In this document: positions 54,424 through 63,869 of the stretch, piece by piece
Layout of the letters: each line of letters starts with the position of its first letter
How positions within the stretch are numbered: the stretch's first letter is position 1
NCBI GenBank assembly: GCA_017305665.1
Contig: JAFKKH010000025.1
Span: 147,324-211,323, forward strand
Direction: 5' to 3'
From: Hyphomicrobiales bacterium
Lineage (GTDB): Bacteria; Pseudomonadota; Alphaproteobacteria; Rhizobiales; Xanthobacteraceae
DNA: 64,000 nt
Notes under the pieces: generated by a model
Databases searched by the model: none
What the model was told of the DNA's origin: nothing
Seen by the model: only the letters and a program-made list of their open reading frames with translations
Translations under genes and position numbers: made by a program

Positions 54424-54483
54424 TTTGATCTCCTGCGTTTGTTGCGCCCGACCGGAGCGCCTGAACAGGAAGCTAGCCTCGAC

Positions 54484-54524
54484 TTATGATATTGGTATCT
54501 TATCTAATATTATATCAATCATAA
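54484..54524. promoter_or_regulatory. candidate LysR operator between tautomerase and lysR
   Basis: In a very AT-rich 60-base stretch between the divergent starts, TTATGAT (54484-54490) and ATCATAA (54518-54524) form exact 7-base arms around 27 bases. The LysR-family gene next to it would be the expected binder. The AT-richness makes chance palindromes more likely. Confidence 0.4.
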
Positions 54525-54541
54525 AGTATTGTGATGATGAC

Positions 54542-55396
54542 ATGACCACGCTCGATATTGCGACGGTGCAGGCCTTTCTGCTCGTGGCCGACCTGCAGAG
54601 TTTTACCCGCGCGGCCGAGGTCATGGGCACGACACAGGCTGCCGTCAGCATGAAGTTGCAGCGCCTTGAAGCCATACTCGACAAACGCCTGGTCGAGCGT
54701 TCGCCCCGCGCCGTCAAGCTGACGGCCGATGGCGCCGTCTTTCGCGACAACGCACGCGTCCTGATGGAGGCTCACGATCGCGCGCTCGGCGGGCTGCACG
54801 TCACGCGGCAGCAGTTGACGCTCGGCATCAGCGATCACGTTGCCGGCCCGGAACTGGTGCCGCTACTGGAGCGGCTTCACGCCACCTCCTCGGCCCTGTC
54901 GCTTGCCGTGACCATCGGATTTTCGCGGGCACTGCTCGATGCCTTCGATGCCGGCCGGCTCGATGCCGTGATGGTGCGTCAGGAGGCCGGCCGTCGCGGC
55001 GGCGAGAAACTGGCCGACGATGCCTTCGGCTGGTTTGCCGCGCCCCAGTTTCAGTGGCAGCGCGGCGAGCCCCTACCCCTTGCAACACTTGCTCCGCCCT
55101 GCGGCGTGCGGGCCCTCGCTGTGCGTGCGCTGGACAAGGCAGCGCATAAATGGGCCGAAACCTTTGTCGGCGGCGGTGTCAGTGCCGTCGTCGCTGCGGC
55201 GCTGGCGGGCCTTGCCGTCGCACCTCTCGCCGCGCGGCTAGCCCCGACCGGACTGATTGATGTCGGATCTTCACTCGGATTGCCGCGGCTCCCCACATCG
55301 AAAGTAATTCTGCATTCGCGGGTCAGCGATCCCGCAAAACTCACGGCATTGCGCACGCTGGCAGCCACCTTCCGCAAGGTCGCCACGACGGCTTGA
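54542..55396 (+). CDS. LysR-family transcriptional regulator
   Basis: 284 residues from ATG 54542. The N-terminal winged HTH reads LDIATVQAFLLVADLQSFTRAAEVMGTTQAAVSMKLQRLEAILDKRLVERSPRAVKLTADG, followed by an effector domain with LTLGISDHVAGPELVPLLERLH and LDAVMVRQEAG. A longer frame reaches 54404 but runs into the tautomerase start. Typical LysR control would be of the divergent tautomerase gene. Confidence 0.93.
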   Translation: MTTLDIATVQAFLLVADLQSFTRAAEVMGTTQAAVSMKLQRLEAILDKRLVERSPRAVKLTADGAVFRDNARVLMEAHDRALGGLHVTRQQLTLGISDHVAGPELVPLLERLHATSSALSLAVTIGFSRALLDAFDAGRLDAVMVRQEAGRRGGEKLADDAFGWFAAPQFQWQRGEPLPLATLAPPCGVRALAVRALDKAAHKWAETFVGGGVSAVVAAALAGLAVAPLAARLAPTGLIDVGSSLGLPRLPTSKVILHSRVSDPAKLTALRTLAATFRKVATTA

Positions 55397-55400
55397 AGCC

Positions 55401-55700
55401 CTACGCGGTCGGCAATTGCGAAAAGCGCTCGCCCGGCCGGATCATCTTTTCGGCGTTTGCCATGACAGGTTGATCTTCAATACCATCCACGCGGGCGGAC
55501 TCCGGGCCCTGCCGGCAACGCGCCATCATCTCGGCAATGACATCGGCCGGCCCGACGAACAGCGCCTCGACGCTTCCGTCGCGGCGGTTACGCACCCAGC
55601 CGGCCAAGCCGAGCCGGATCGCCTCGCGCGTGGTCCAGTAGCGAAAGCCGACGCCCTGGACGCGGCCGCGGATCATGACGTGACGAACGACGTCGCTCAT
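55401..55700 (-). CDS. acyP: acylphosphatase
   Basis: 99 residues. VMIRGRVQGVGFRYWTTREAIRLGLAGWVRNRRDGSVEALFVG holds both signature patterns, including the catalytic Arg in GVGFRYW and the Asn in GWVRNR. Hydrolyses acyl phosphates. Ends 5 bases after the LysR gene in convergent orientation and starts 31 bases after the stop of the next gene upstream. Confidence 0.95.
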   Translation of the reverse strand: MSDVVRHVMIRGRVQGVGFRYWTTREAIRLGLAGWVRNRRDGSVEALFVGPADVIAEMMARCRQGPESARVDGIEDQPVMANAEKMIRPGERFSQLPTA

Positions 55701-55731
55701 CTTGTGTTCCGGGTCGAATAGAACCGCGATA

Positions 55732-56598
55732 CTAGCGCTTGACGCCGAGGAAGTCCGCGCTGCGCTGTTTCACCAACGCATCACGGGTGACGCGGTTCAT
55801 CACATCCGCCGGCGCAACGCCTTTCAACTGCTTCGGTCCCGCGCCCTCGCGGACGGCCTTCAGCGTCTCGTAAACGGCCTGCGTCGCCGCCGCGATCGGC
55901 GCGTGGCCCTGAATCGCGATCCTAACCCGCTGACGGTCAAGGAAATCCCAGTCGGTCATGTCTTCGGTCGGATTGCCCAGCACGATCGGCAGCGTCGTCG
56001 CGGCTGCGAGGGCTTCGAGATCGCGCCGCGTCTTGACGCCGGTGAACATCAGCGCATCGACGCCAACAGCCTCGTAGGCTTTTGCGCGTCCGGTGGCGTC
56101 CTCAACCGACGTGATCGACGCCGCGCCGGTACGTCCGACGATGACAAGCGACGGATCGCGACGCGCATCGAGCGCGGCCTTCATCTTGCCGATCCCCTCC
56201 TCGAGCGAAATCAGTTGCGCCTTCCCCTCCCCAAAGGCCTGCGGCAGCAGCGTGTCCTCTATGGTGAGGCCCGCCGTGCCGGCCGCCTCCAATTCCTCCA
56301 CCGTGCGGCGAACGTTGAGGGCGTTGCCATAGCCGTGGTCGGCATCAACCAGGAACGGCAGCGCGCTCGCACGCGACATCCGGCGTATCTGATCGGCGAA
56401 CTCCGTCAGCGTGATCAGCGCGACGTCGGGATCGCCGAGCACCGCGAGCGATGCCACCGATCCGCCCAGCATACCGACCTCGAACCCGAGATCTTCCGCG
56501 ATCCGCATCGAGATCGCGTCGTAGACCGACGCCGGGCGAACACATCGCGATCCCGCAAGGATCGCACGAAAGGCTTCGCGGCGCTTGCTGAACGTCAT
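55732..56598 (-). CDS. isocitrate lyase/PEP mutase family protein (oxaloacetate decarboxylase-like)
   Basis: 288 residues of the PEP mutase/isocitrate lyase barrel. RPASVYDAISMRIAEDLGFEVGMLGGSVASLAVLGDPD, LPFLVDADHGYGNALNVRRTVEELEAAGTAGLTIEDTLLPQ (Mg-binding acidic cluster) and VIVGRTGAA are present. It most resembles the Pseudomonas PA4872-type oxaloacetate decarboxylases. It lies 7 bases after the carboxylase alpha-subunit gene, so they are probably co-transcribed. Confidence 0.85.
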   Translation of the reverse strand: MTFSKRREAFRAILAGSRCVRPASVYDAISMRIAEDLGFEVGMLGGSVASLAVLGDPDVALITLTEFADQIRRMSRASALPFLVDADHGYGNALNVRRTVEELEAAGTAGLTIEDTLLPQAFGEGKAQLISLEEGIGKMKAALDARRDPSLVIVGRTGAASITSVEDATGRAKAYEAVGVDALMFTGVKTRRDLEALAAATTLPIVLGNPTEDMTDWDFLDRQRVRIAIQGHAPIAAATQAVYETLKAVREGAGPKQLKGVAPADVMNRVTRDALVKQRSADFLGVKR

Positions 56599-56605
56599 CG
56601 CATGC

Positions 56606-58621
56606 TCACGCGAATTCGAGGATCAGGGCATCGACCGCCAGCGTCGCTCCAGCGGTCGCGGCGATCTTCTTGATCACCCCGTCACGCTCGGCCCGCAGCA
56701 CGTTCTGCATCTTCATGGCCTCGATCACAGCCAGCGTTTCGCCGGCCTTGACCTCCTGCCCCTCGGTCACAGCGATCGAGACCACGAGGCCCGGCATCGG
56801 GCACAACAGCTTCTTGCCGGTATCAGCCGCGGTCGCCACCGGCATCAGCCGCGCTGATGTCGCCTCCGCTTCGGTGAATACGTTGATCGCAACTTCAAAT
56901 CCCTGATGCGCGAGCTTGATACCGTTTGGAACAGGCCGCACCTGCATCACGACAGGAAGGCCGTTGATAGTCCCCTGCCAGACAGGCTCGCCCGGCACCC
57001 AGCGCGACAGCAATCGATGCGCATTGCCGACGGCGCCGTCTGCGCCGACGAAACGAACCGTAATGGCGTCGCCATCGCGCGCGACGTCGAGCAGTATCTC
57101 GTCGCGGTCGAGCCACACTGCACGGCGGCCTTCGCGCGTCACCGCACGGCCGGTCATCTGGCCCGAGATCTGCCGCTTGCGCTCGCCGAGCACGTGATCG
57201 ATCGCGGCCGCCACCGCGGCGAGCCGACGCGCGACCTCGCCTTCCGGCACGCGCGCGGAAAACCCTTTTGGAAATTCCTCCGCGATGAATCCGGTCGAAA
57301 GGTTGCCGGCGCGCCAGCGCGGATGATGCATCAGCGCTGACAGGAACGGAATGTTGTGCCTGATGCCGTCGACATAGAACGCGTCGAGCGCCTGCGCCTG
57401 CGCCTCGATGGCGGCGCCGCGCGACGGGGCATGGGTCACGAGCTTTGCGATCATCGGATCGTAGAAGATCGAAATCTCGCCGCCCTCGTACACACCAGTG
57501 TCGTTGCGCACCGTGATGCCGTCCTGGCTCAACTCGGCCGGCGGACGGTATTTGACGAGACGCCCGACCGACGGCAGGAAGTTGCGGAACGGATCTTCGG
57601 CATAGACGCGGGATTCCACCGCCCATCCCGTCAGCGTCACATCCTTCTGCGCGATCGCAAGCTTCTCGCCGGCCGCAACGCGGATCATCTGCTCGACGAG
57701 ATCGATGCCGGTGATCAGTTCGGTGACGGGATGCTCGACCTGCAGGCGGGTGTTCATTTCGAGGAAGTAAAAACTTTTATCCTGACCGGCGACGAACTCG
57801 ACGGTGCCCGCGGAGTCGTAATTCACCGCCTTGGCCAGCGCGACCGCCTGCTCGCCCATCTTGCGGCGCGTGGTCTCGTCGAGCAGCGGCGACGGCGCCT
57901 CCTCGATGACCTTCTGGTTGCGGCGCTGGATCGAGCATTCGCGCTCGCCGAGATAGATGACGTTGCCGTGCTTATCGCCCAGCACCTGGATTTCGATGTG
58001 GCGGGGATCGACGATGAACTTTTCGATGAAGACGCGATCGTCGCCGAACGACGCCTTGGCTTCGGCCTTCGCGAGGTTGAAGCCTTCCGCGACCTCGGAC
58101 GTCGCGTGGGCGATGCGCATGCCCTTGCCGCCGCCGCCAGCCGATGCCTTGATCATCACGGGATAGCCGATCTCGTCGGCGATCTTCACCGCATGCTTGT
58201 CATCCTCGATGACCCCGAGATAACCCGGCACCGTCGAGACCTTGGCCTTGGCCGCCGCCTTCTTGGATTCGATCTTGTCGCCCATCGCGGCGATCGCACC
58301 GGGGTTGGGTCCGATGAAAACGATGCCAGCGTCCGCAAGCGCACGCGGAAACGCCTCGCGCTCGGACAGGAACCCGTAGCCGGGATGCACGGCCTGCGCG
58401 CCGGTCTTGCGGCACGCTTCCACGATCTTGTCGATCAAGAGATAACTTTCGGCCGCGGCCGGCGGGCCGATGAAAACGGCGTCATCCGCCATCTCGACAT
58501 GAAGCGCGTCACGGTCGGCTTCGGAATAGACGGCGACAGTTTCGATACCCATGCGCCGGGCTGTCTTGATGACCCGGCAGGCGATCTCGCCACGATTGGC
58601 GATCAGAATACGTTTGAACAT
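56606..58621 (-). CDS. pccA: biotin-dependent acyl-CoA carboxylase alpha subunit (propionyl-CoA type)
   Basis: 671 residues from the ATG giving MFKRILIANRGEIACRVIKTARR. The biotin carboxylase part has VHPGYGFLSEREAF, IKASAGGGGKGMRI, GERECSIQRRNQKVIEEAPSP and EMNTRLQVEHPVTELITG; a middle domain follows, and the C-terminal biotinyl domain has the biotin Lys in VIEAMKMQNVLRAE. The length and middle domain fit PccA better than AccC. Propionyl-CoA and methylcrotonyl-CoA forms are hard to separate here. The partner carboxyltransferase (PccB) is not in the window. Confidence 0.9.
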   Translation of the reverse strand: MFKRILIANRGEIACRVIKTARRMGIETVAVYSEADRDALHVEMADDAVFIGPPAAAESYLLIDKIVEACRKTGAQAVHPGYGFLSEREAFPRALADAGIVFIGPNPGAIAAMGDKIESKKAAAKAKVSTVPGYLGVIEDDKHAVKIADEIGYPVMIKASAGGGGKGMRIAHATSEVAEGFNLAKAEAKASFGDDRVFIEKFIVDPRHIEIQVLGDKHGNVIYLGERECSIQRRNQKVIEEAPSPLLDETTRRKMGEQAVALAKAVNYDSAGTVEFVAGQDKSFYFLEMNTRLQVEHPVTELITGIDLVEQMIRVAAGEKLAIAQKDVTLTGWAVESRVYAEDPFRNFLPSVGRLVKYRPPAELSQDGITVRNDTGVYEGGEISIFYDPMIAKLVTHAPSRGAAIEAQAQALDAFYVDGIRHNIPFLSALMHHPRWRAGNLSTGFIAEEFPKGFSARVPEGEVARRLAAVAAAIDHVLGERKRQISGQMTGRAVTREGRRAVWLDRDEILLDVARDGDAITVRFVGADGAVGNAHRLLSRWVPGEPVWQGTINGLPVVMQVRPVPNGIKLAHQGFEVAINVFTEAEATSARLMPVATAADTGKKLLCPMPGLVVSIAVTEGQEVKAGETLAVIEAMKMQNVLRAERDGVIKKIAATAGATLAVDALILEFA

Positions 58622-58776
58622 GCGCTTGTTTACTTGCAACCTTGAGGCGGGGTCCAGTGTTCCGGACGGTGTGCACAATCTGGCACGCGAATGCGGCTGT
58701 AACAATTCCGTCGTACAGAAAAACTAAACAGGGGCAAAGGCTTTTTCAGCCGGAACGACCCTTGAAGGAGGTTTTG

Positions 58777-60627
58777 ATGCGCCGCGCAATCTTATCGATA
58801 TCCATAAGCTTGGCGGTATTGTCCGCTTCCGCCGCGAGCGCCCAGAACGACAAACCTCACAACCTTATCCTCTTTGTTCCGGACGGGCTGCGCGCCCTGA
58901 TCGTCAAGCCCGAGACCGCTCCGGCGATGGCAGACGTGCGCGACAAGGGCGTCAACTTCGCGAACTCGCACTCGATGTTCCCGACATTTACAATGGCCAA
59001 CAGTTCGGCGATGGCGACCGGGCATTATCTCGGCGACAGCGGTACATTCAGCAATACCATCTTCACCGGATACACCGTCGCGCCGGCGGGCGATACGGTC
59101 ACGCCCTTCGTCGAAAACGACCTCGTGCTGGGCGACATCGACGAGCACTTCGCCGGCAACTACCTCAACGAGGAGGTTCTGCTGCAACTGGCCCGCGCCA
59201 AGGGCTACAGCACCGCTGCAATCGGCAAGGTCGGACCGACATTACTGTTCGATCACACCGACCGCGCCGACCGGCCCGGCCAGCATTCGATCGTGATCGA
59301 CGACGCCACCGGAGGCAAAAAAGGCGTTCCGCTGTCACAGGACATGCAGGATGCCATAAAGGCCGCCGGCCTGCCGCTGACGACACCATCGCGCGGCGAC
59401 AACGGAAAGACGGGAAATTCCACGACACCGGGCACCATCGTCGCCAACATCGCGCAACAGGCCTATTTCGCCGATGTCGCGGCCAAGGTCGTGTTGCCAA
59501 TGTTCAAGGCGCGCAACAAGCCGTTCGTGCTGGTGTTCTGGTCTCGCGATCCCGACGGTTCACAACACAATCAAGGCGACAGCCTGAACACCGTCACACC
59601 GGGCATCAACGGACCGACATCCCTCGCCGGCATCAAGAACGCCGACAACAACCTCGCGCAACTCCGCAAGGCTCTCGACGACCTCGGGCTTTCCGCTTCC
59701 ACCAATATCATCATTTCGGCGGACCACGGTTTCTCGACGATCTCGAAGGAAAGCAAGACCAGCCCGACAACCAAAGTGAGCTACCCGAATACGCCCGCAG
59801 GCTTTCTCCCGATGGGGTTTGTGGCGATCGATCTCTCCAAGGCGCTTCATTTGCCGTTGTTCGATCCGAACAACAAGAATACCCCCGTCGCTGACGATGC
59901 GTATCCGAAGGCCGGAAACGGTTTGATCGGAAAGAACCCCACGAAACCGGATGTCGTGGTCGCCACCAACGGCGGATCCGATCTGATCTATGTGCCGAGC
60001 AACGACCGAAAGATCGTCGCCCGCGTCGTGACGGCACTGCTTGACCAGGATTACGTTAGCGGACTCTTCGTGAACGACGACCTCGGCCGGTTCCCGGGCA
60101 CGCTGCCGATGTCCCTGATCGGCCTGCGAGGATCGGCACGAACCCCTCACCCCTCGATCGTGGTCAACTTTCGCTCCTACGTCGCCGGCTGCAATGAGCC
60201 GACGGTCTGCTCAGTCGAGGTCGCGGACACGGTACTGCGGCAGGGTCAGGGGATGCACGGCAGTTTCGGCCGCGGCGATACCAAAAACTTCATGGCCGCG
60301 ATCGGACCCGATTTCAAAACCGGATATGTCGATCACTTGCCGGTCAGCAACGCCGATGTCGGGATGACGGCTGCGAAGCTGCTGGGTCTCTCCCGGAAAT
60401 CCAACGGCAAGCTGGTCGGACGCGTGATGACGGAAACAATGCCCAACGGTGCGACCCCGCGAAGCTATAAAGGTAGCGTAACCTCGCGACCTGACGCCCA
60501 GGGCCTGCGTACCGTGCTGAATTTCCAGCGCGTGCTGAACCAGCGCTATTTCGACGCTGCGGGCTTTGCGGGCCGCACCGTCGGACTGGAGACCGAACCC
60601 CGCAAACAAAAAACGGCGGGGAAATAA
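58777..60627 (+). CDS. exported alkaline-phosphatase-superfamily phosphodiesterase
   Basis: 616 residues from ATG 58777, which has a perfect AAGGAGG. A Sec signal peptide ends at SAASAQ. The type I phosphodiesterase/nucleotide pyrophosphatase fold shows LILFVPDGLRALIV (first metal Asp), SMFPTFTMANSSAMATG (Thr nucleophile region), VFWSRDPDGSQHNQG and IIISADHGFSTIS (second metal cluster). Substrates could be nucleotides or phospholipid headgroups. Two Cys near residues 470-480 (VAGCNEPTVCSVE) may pair in the periplasm. Divergent from pccA. Confidence 0.9.
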   Translation: MRRAILSISISLAVLSASAASAQNDKPHNLILFVPDGLRALIVKPETAPAMADVRDKGVNFANSHSMFPTFTMANSSAMATGHYLGDSGTFSNTIFTGYTVAPAGDTVTPFVENDLVLGDIDEHFAGNYLNEEVLLQLARAKGYSTAAIGKVGPTLLFDHTDRADRPGQHSIVIDDATGGKKGVPLSQDMQDAIKAAGLPLTTPSRGDNGKTGNSTTPGTIVANIAQQAYFADVAAKVVLPMFKARNKPFVLVFWSRDPDGSQHNQGDSLNTVTPGINGPTSLAGIKNADNNLAQLRKALDDLGLSASTNIIISADHGFSTISKESKTSPTTKVSYPNTPAGFLPMGFVAIDLSKALHLPLFDPNNKNTPVADDAYPKAGNGLIGKNPTKPDVVVATNGGSDLIYVPSNDRKIVARVVTALLDQDYVSGLFVNDDLGRFPGTLPMSLIGLRGSARTPHPSIVVNFRSYVAGCNEPTVCSVEVADTVLRQGQGMHGSFGRGDTKNFMAAIGPDFKTGYVDHLPVSNADVGMTAAKLLGLSRKSNGKLVGRVMTETMPNGATPRSYKGSVTSRPDAQGLRTVLNFQRVLNQRYFDAAGFAGRTVGLETEPRKQKTAGK

Positions 60628-60637
60628 CCCCACCGTT
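60608..60637 (-). terminator. terminator for the 191-residue hypothetical gene
   Basis: AACGGCGGGG and CCCCACCGTT pair around AAATAA with one mismatch. On the minus strand the stem is followed by TTTTTTGTTTG. It overlaps the end of the convergent phosphodiesterase gene. Confidence 0.7.
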
Positions 60638-60661
60638 CCGTAACCATTCGGGCGGCTCGGC

Positions 60662-61237
60662 TCACATGCCGATGTCGAACACATTCGGAAGATGCACCAG
60701 CGGCAGGGTCGCCATGCCGATCAGGCTCGCAACCAGCGCCATCAGGGCATGATTGCTGCGGCGCTTGCCGCGCATCTGGCTCGCGACCCATTCCAGCACT
60801 TCGATATTGACGCCGATCGCCTTGGTCGGCGCCCAGCTCTCGATAGCGGTGTCCGGCGACAGCGCGACGCTGCGCGAGGGCACCGGAAGGCCCGACGCCG
60901 ACGCGGCATGATGCACGATCGCCTTGGCGAAGAGGTCGTCGAACAGTCCGGCGTCGCTCCGTTCGGCGGCAGCATCGTTGATCGCGAACAGAGCTTCCGC
61001 TTCCGCGCGGCTCACTGGCTGATTATCCACGGCGGCCGCGGTCAAAAGACGCGCGCACCAGGCAGCATCGGTGGAGTCGAGCGCGCGGGAAAAATGGACA
61101 CGGCCCCGTGCAGTCGGTCCTTCCCCGGTGATGACCCCATCCCGAACGACGGCAAGGGCCTGCGCCACCGCCACGCGATCTGTGATCTCGGAAGGTTGAA
61201 GGATGGTCGGTTCGGCAAAGGCTAAGGCGGCAGACAT
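60662..61237 (-). CDS. hypothetical protein, 191 residues, tail-anchored
   Basis: Starts MSAALAFAEPTILQPSEITD (ATG 61237). A helical, mostly polar body with VHFSRALDSTDAAWCARLLTAAAVDNQPVSRAEAEALFAINDAA, and a single C-terminal hydrophobic span (ALMALVASLIGMATLPLVHL) 10 residues from the end, after a basic KRRSNH patch. This suggests a tail-anchored membrane protein facing the cytoplasm. No family recognised. Confidence 0.72.
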   Translation of the reverse strand: MSAALAFAEPTILQPSEITDRVAVAQALAVVRDGVITGEGPTARGRVHFSRALDSTDAAWCARLLTAAAVDNQPVSRAEAEALFAINDAAAERSDAGLFDDLFAKAIVHHAASASGLPVPSRSVALSPDTAIESWAPTKAIGVNIEVLEWVASQMRGKRRSNHALMALVASLIGMATLPLVHLPNVFDIGM

Positions 61238-61622
61238 TGCAATTCTCTTCTTTTTCGGTCCCAGCAATTCCATGCGGGCGTAAACGGTTGGTTAAAGAAT
61301 CAACAAGCGGATCGCGTCTTTTTTAATCGCTTGCGGACGACCTTAATCACGTACCGGTTTGGTCGCTGTGACCTGCATCACGGTTCATCGCAGGGCGATC
61401 CGGCAACCGCGGGGCCGGTTCGGGGCGACTTCGCGGCGGCGAATTAAAACGAGGCAATCTTTCTGCCTCCGCGCCGCGGAGCAAAACACGATGCCAGCAG
61501 TTCAATCAGAAGAAGAAAATTCTCTCCTTTTCCGCCAAACGGTTCCCATCCGCGGCCGCCAGTCCTATACTGACTGAAGTGAGACAAAATCTCCTGTAAT
61601 TTGAATGACATGAGGTCACACC
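61238..61622. other. divergent intergenic region before the peroxiredoxin gene
   Basis: 385 bases. It contains two AT-rich patches (61285-61330 and 61500-61530) that may hold promoters for both flanking genes. No stable hairpin, RNA gene or credible ORF was found. No clear OxyR-type site could be identified by eye. Confidence 0.45.
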
Positions 61623-62282
61623 ATGGCACTTACGATTAACGCTGAAGCCCCCGATTTCGAAGCCGAAAGCACCGAAGGCCACATCAGTTTCCATAAATGG
61701 CTCGGCGATAGCTGGGGCCTGTTTTTTTCCCACCCGAAGGATTTCACCCCGGTCTGCACCACGGAACTCGGTGCCGTGGCCCGGCTCAAGCCCGAATTCG
61801 ACAAGCGCGGCGTCAAGCTGATCGGCATCAGCGTCGATCCCACCGACAAACATCACCTGTGGGCCAAGGACATCGAGGAGACGCAGGGCGTCGCTCCGAA
61901 CTATCCGCTGATCGCCGACGTCGATTTCAAGATTGCCAAGCTCTACGGCATGCTGCCCGAAAGCACGTCGGGTGACGTCAACGCGCGGACGCCGGCCGAC
62001 AACCAGACCGTTCGCAATATCTTTGTCATCGGACCCGACAAGAAGCTCAAGCTAATATTGATCTATCCGATGAGCACCGGCCGCAACTGGCAGGAAGTGC
62101 TGCGCGCCATCGACTCGCTGCAACTCACCGCCAAGCACGGCGTTTCGACCCCGTCCGACTGGAAGCAAGGCGACGACGTGTTTTTCTCGGCCGCCGTTCC
62201 GGAGGAAGAAGCCCGCAAGAAATTCCCGAAGGGCTGGAAGTCGCCGAAGCCTTACTTCCGCATCGTCGAGCAGCCGAAGTAA
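61623..62282 (+). CDS. 1-Cys peroxiredoxin (Prx6 family)
   Basis: 219 residues. Reduces peroxides through a single cysteine: Cys45 in FFSHPKDFTPVCTTELGAVARL; it is the only cysteine, so no resolving Cys exists and an external thiol is needed. ISVDPTDKHHLWAKDIEE, NQTVRNIFVIGPDKKLKLILIYPMSTGRNWQEVLRAIDSLQ and the C-terminal extension identify the Prx6/AhpC-TSA 1-Cys group. ATG follows GAGGTCACACC. A terminator follows. Confidence 0.96.
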   Translation: MALTINAEAPDFEAESTEGHISFHKWLGDSWGLFFSHPKDFTPVCTTELGAVARLKPEFDKRGVKLIGISVDPTDKHHLWAKDIEETQGVAPNYPLIADVDFKIAKLYGMLPESTSGDVNARTPADNQTVRNIFVIGPDKKLKLILIYPMSTGRNWQEVLRAIDSLQLTAKHGVSTPSDWKQGDDVFFSAAVPEEEARKKFPKGWKSPKPYFRIVEQPK

Positions 62283-62308
62283 TTCGAGTTCCAGCGGAAT
62301 GCATCAAA

Positions 62309-62332
62309 GGGGACGCCGAGGCGTCCCCTTTT
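62309..62332 (+). terminator. intrinsic terminator of the peroxiredoxin gene
   Basis: GGGGACGC-CGAG-GCGTCCCC, a perfect 8-base stem, followed by TTTTGTTTTG. Confidence 0.92.
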
Positions 62333-62402
62333 GTTTTGCCTGGCCCTCGGATCCTTGCAATGACATTGGCGATCGAGAGATAGAACAGCCGTCGGGCCTC
62401 TC

Positions 62403-63869
62403 ATGACTCGCATGACCACCTCCCCCGTCATCGTCTGGTTTCGCGACGACTTGCGGCTATCGGATCATCCAGCGCTGCATGCAGCAGTTGCGACCGGCGC
62501 GCCGGTGATCTGCCTCTATGTGCTCGACGAGGAAAGTCCCGCATTGAACCTGCCGCAGGCGCGGCCGCTCGGCGGCGCGGCGCGCTGGTGGCTCGCGCAA
62601 TCGCTGCGCGCGCTCGACGGCGATTTGCGCAAGCGCGGCGCGCAACTCGTCCTTCGTCGGGGCCCGGCCGCAAAAGCGATTGCTGGCATTGCGCGGGATA
62701 CACAGGCTACGGCGGTCTACTGGAACGACGTCGCACAGGCGCCGCATCGCACGATCGCCAAGGAGCTCGAAGCCTCGCTAAAAGAGAGCGCCATCGCTGC
62801 CGGCGTATCCGACGGCGATCTGCTGGCGACCCCGGCCGCGATCCGCAACAAGGACGGCCGAGGCTTGCGCGTGTTCACGCCGTTCTGGAAGCGCGTGCTC
62901 GCGCTCGGTGATCCACAAAAGCCCCTGCCCACGCCGCGCTCACTGAATGGCTATCTCAATCTCGACAGCGACACGGTTGAGGACTGGCGGCTCGAACCGT
63001 CAAAACCGGACTGGGCCGGCGGGCTTCGCGACACCTGGTCGCCCGGCGAAGCATCCGCGCAAAAGCAGCTCAAGGCCTTTTTGAGAGAGACGGTTGCGGG
63101 CTACGCGACCGAGCGCGACCGTCCCGACCGCGACGGCACCTCCCGTCTCTCCCCGCATCTGCGGTTCGGTGAAATCAGCCCGCGGCAGGTCTGGCACACC
63201 GCTCGCTTCGCCGCCGCCGAACACCCAAAACTGTCTCGCGGCATCGAGAAGTTCCTGAGCGAGCTTGGCTGGCGCGAGTTCTGCCGCCATCTGCTGTTCG
63301 ACGTGCCCGATCTCGCCGAGCGCAATCTGCAGGACTCGTTCGATCACTTTCCGTGGCGGCGCAACGCCAAGGCACTCCATGCATGGCAGCGCGGCCGCAC
63401 CGGATACCCCATCGTCGATGCCGGCATGCGCGAGCTCTGGCACACCGGCGTCATGCACAACCGCGTGCGCATGGTGGTCGCATCGTTTCTGGCCAAGCAC
63501 CTGCTGATCGACTGGCGCGAGGGCGAGCAGTGGTTCTGGGATACACTCGTCGATGCCGATCCCGGCAACAACCCGGCCAACTGGCAATGGGTCGCCGGCT
63601 GCGGCGCCGACGCCGCGCCTTACTTCCGCATCTTCAATCCCGTCCTGCAGGGCGAAAAATTCGATCCCAAGGGGGACTACGTGCGGCACTGGGTGCCGGA
63701 GCTCGCCGACCTTCCCGCCAAGCTGATCCATCAGCCCTGGACCGCGACGCCGCTCGAACTTGCCGGCGCCAACGTCACGCTCGGCAAGACCTATCCGGAG
63801 CCGATCGTGGATCACAAGGCTGCCCGCGAACGCGCATTGGACGCCTACAGAAAGACACGCGCAGACTAG
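62403..63869 (+). CDS. phr: deoxyribodipyrimidine photolyase
   Basis: Light-driven repair of cyclobutane pyrimidine dimers. 488 residues. N-terminal antenna domain PVIVWFRDDLRLSDHPALHAA; FAD domain with DRDGTSRLSPHLRFGEISPRQVWH, LSELGWREFCRHLLF, RTGYPIVDAGMRELWHTGVMHNRVRMVVASFLAKHLLIDWREGEQWFWDTLVDADPGNNPANWQWVAGCGADAAPYFRIFNP. The Trp residues of the electron-transfer chain are apparent. An alternative ATG at 62412 gives MTTSPVIVW. Class I CPD photolyase type. Overlaps the convergent DMT gene by 4 bases. Confidence 0.95.
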   Translation: MTRMTTSPVIVWFRDDLRLSDHPALHAAVATGAPVICLYVLDEESPALNLPQARPLGGAARWWLAQSLRALDGDLRKRGAQLVLRRGPAAKAIAGIARDTQATAVYWNDVAQAPHRTIAKELEASLKESAIAAGVSDGDLLATPAAIRNKDGRGLRVFTPFWKRVLALGDPQKPLPTPRSLNGYLNLDSDTVEDWRLEPSKPDWAGGLRDTWSPGEASAQKQLKAFLRETVAGYATERDRPDRDGTSRLSPHLRFGEISPRQVWHTARFAAAEHPKLSRGIEKFLSELGWREFCRHLLFDVPDLAERNLQDSFDHFPWRRNAKALHAWQRGRTGYPIVDAGMRELWHTGVMHNRVRMVVASFLAKHLLIDWREGEQWFWDTLVDADPGNNPANWQWVAGCGADAAPYFRIFNPVLQGEKFDPKGDYVRHWVPELADLPAKLIHQPWTATPLELAGANVTLGKTYPEPIVDHKAARERALDAYRKTRAD

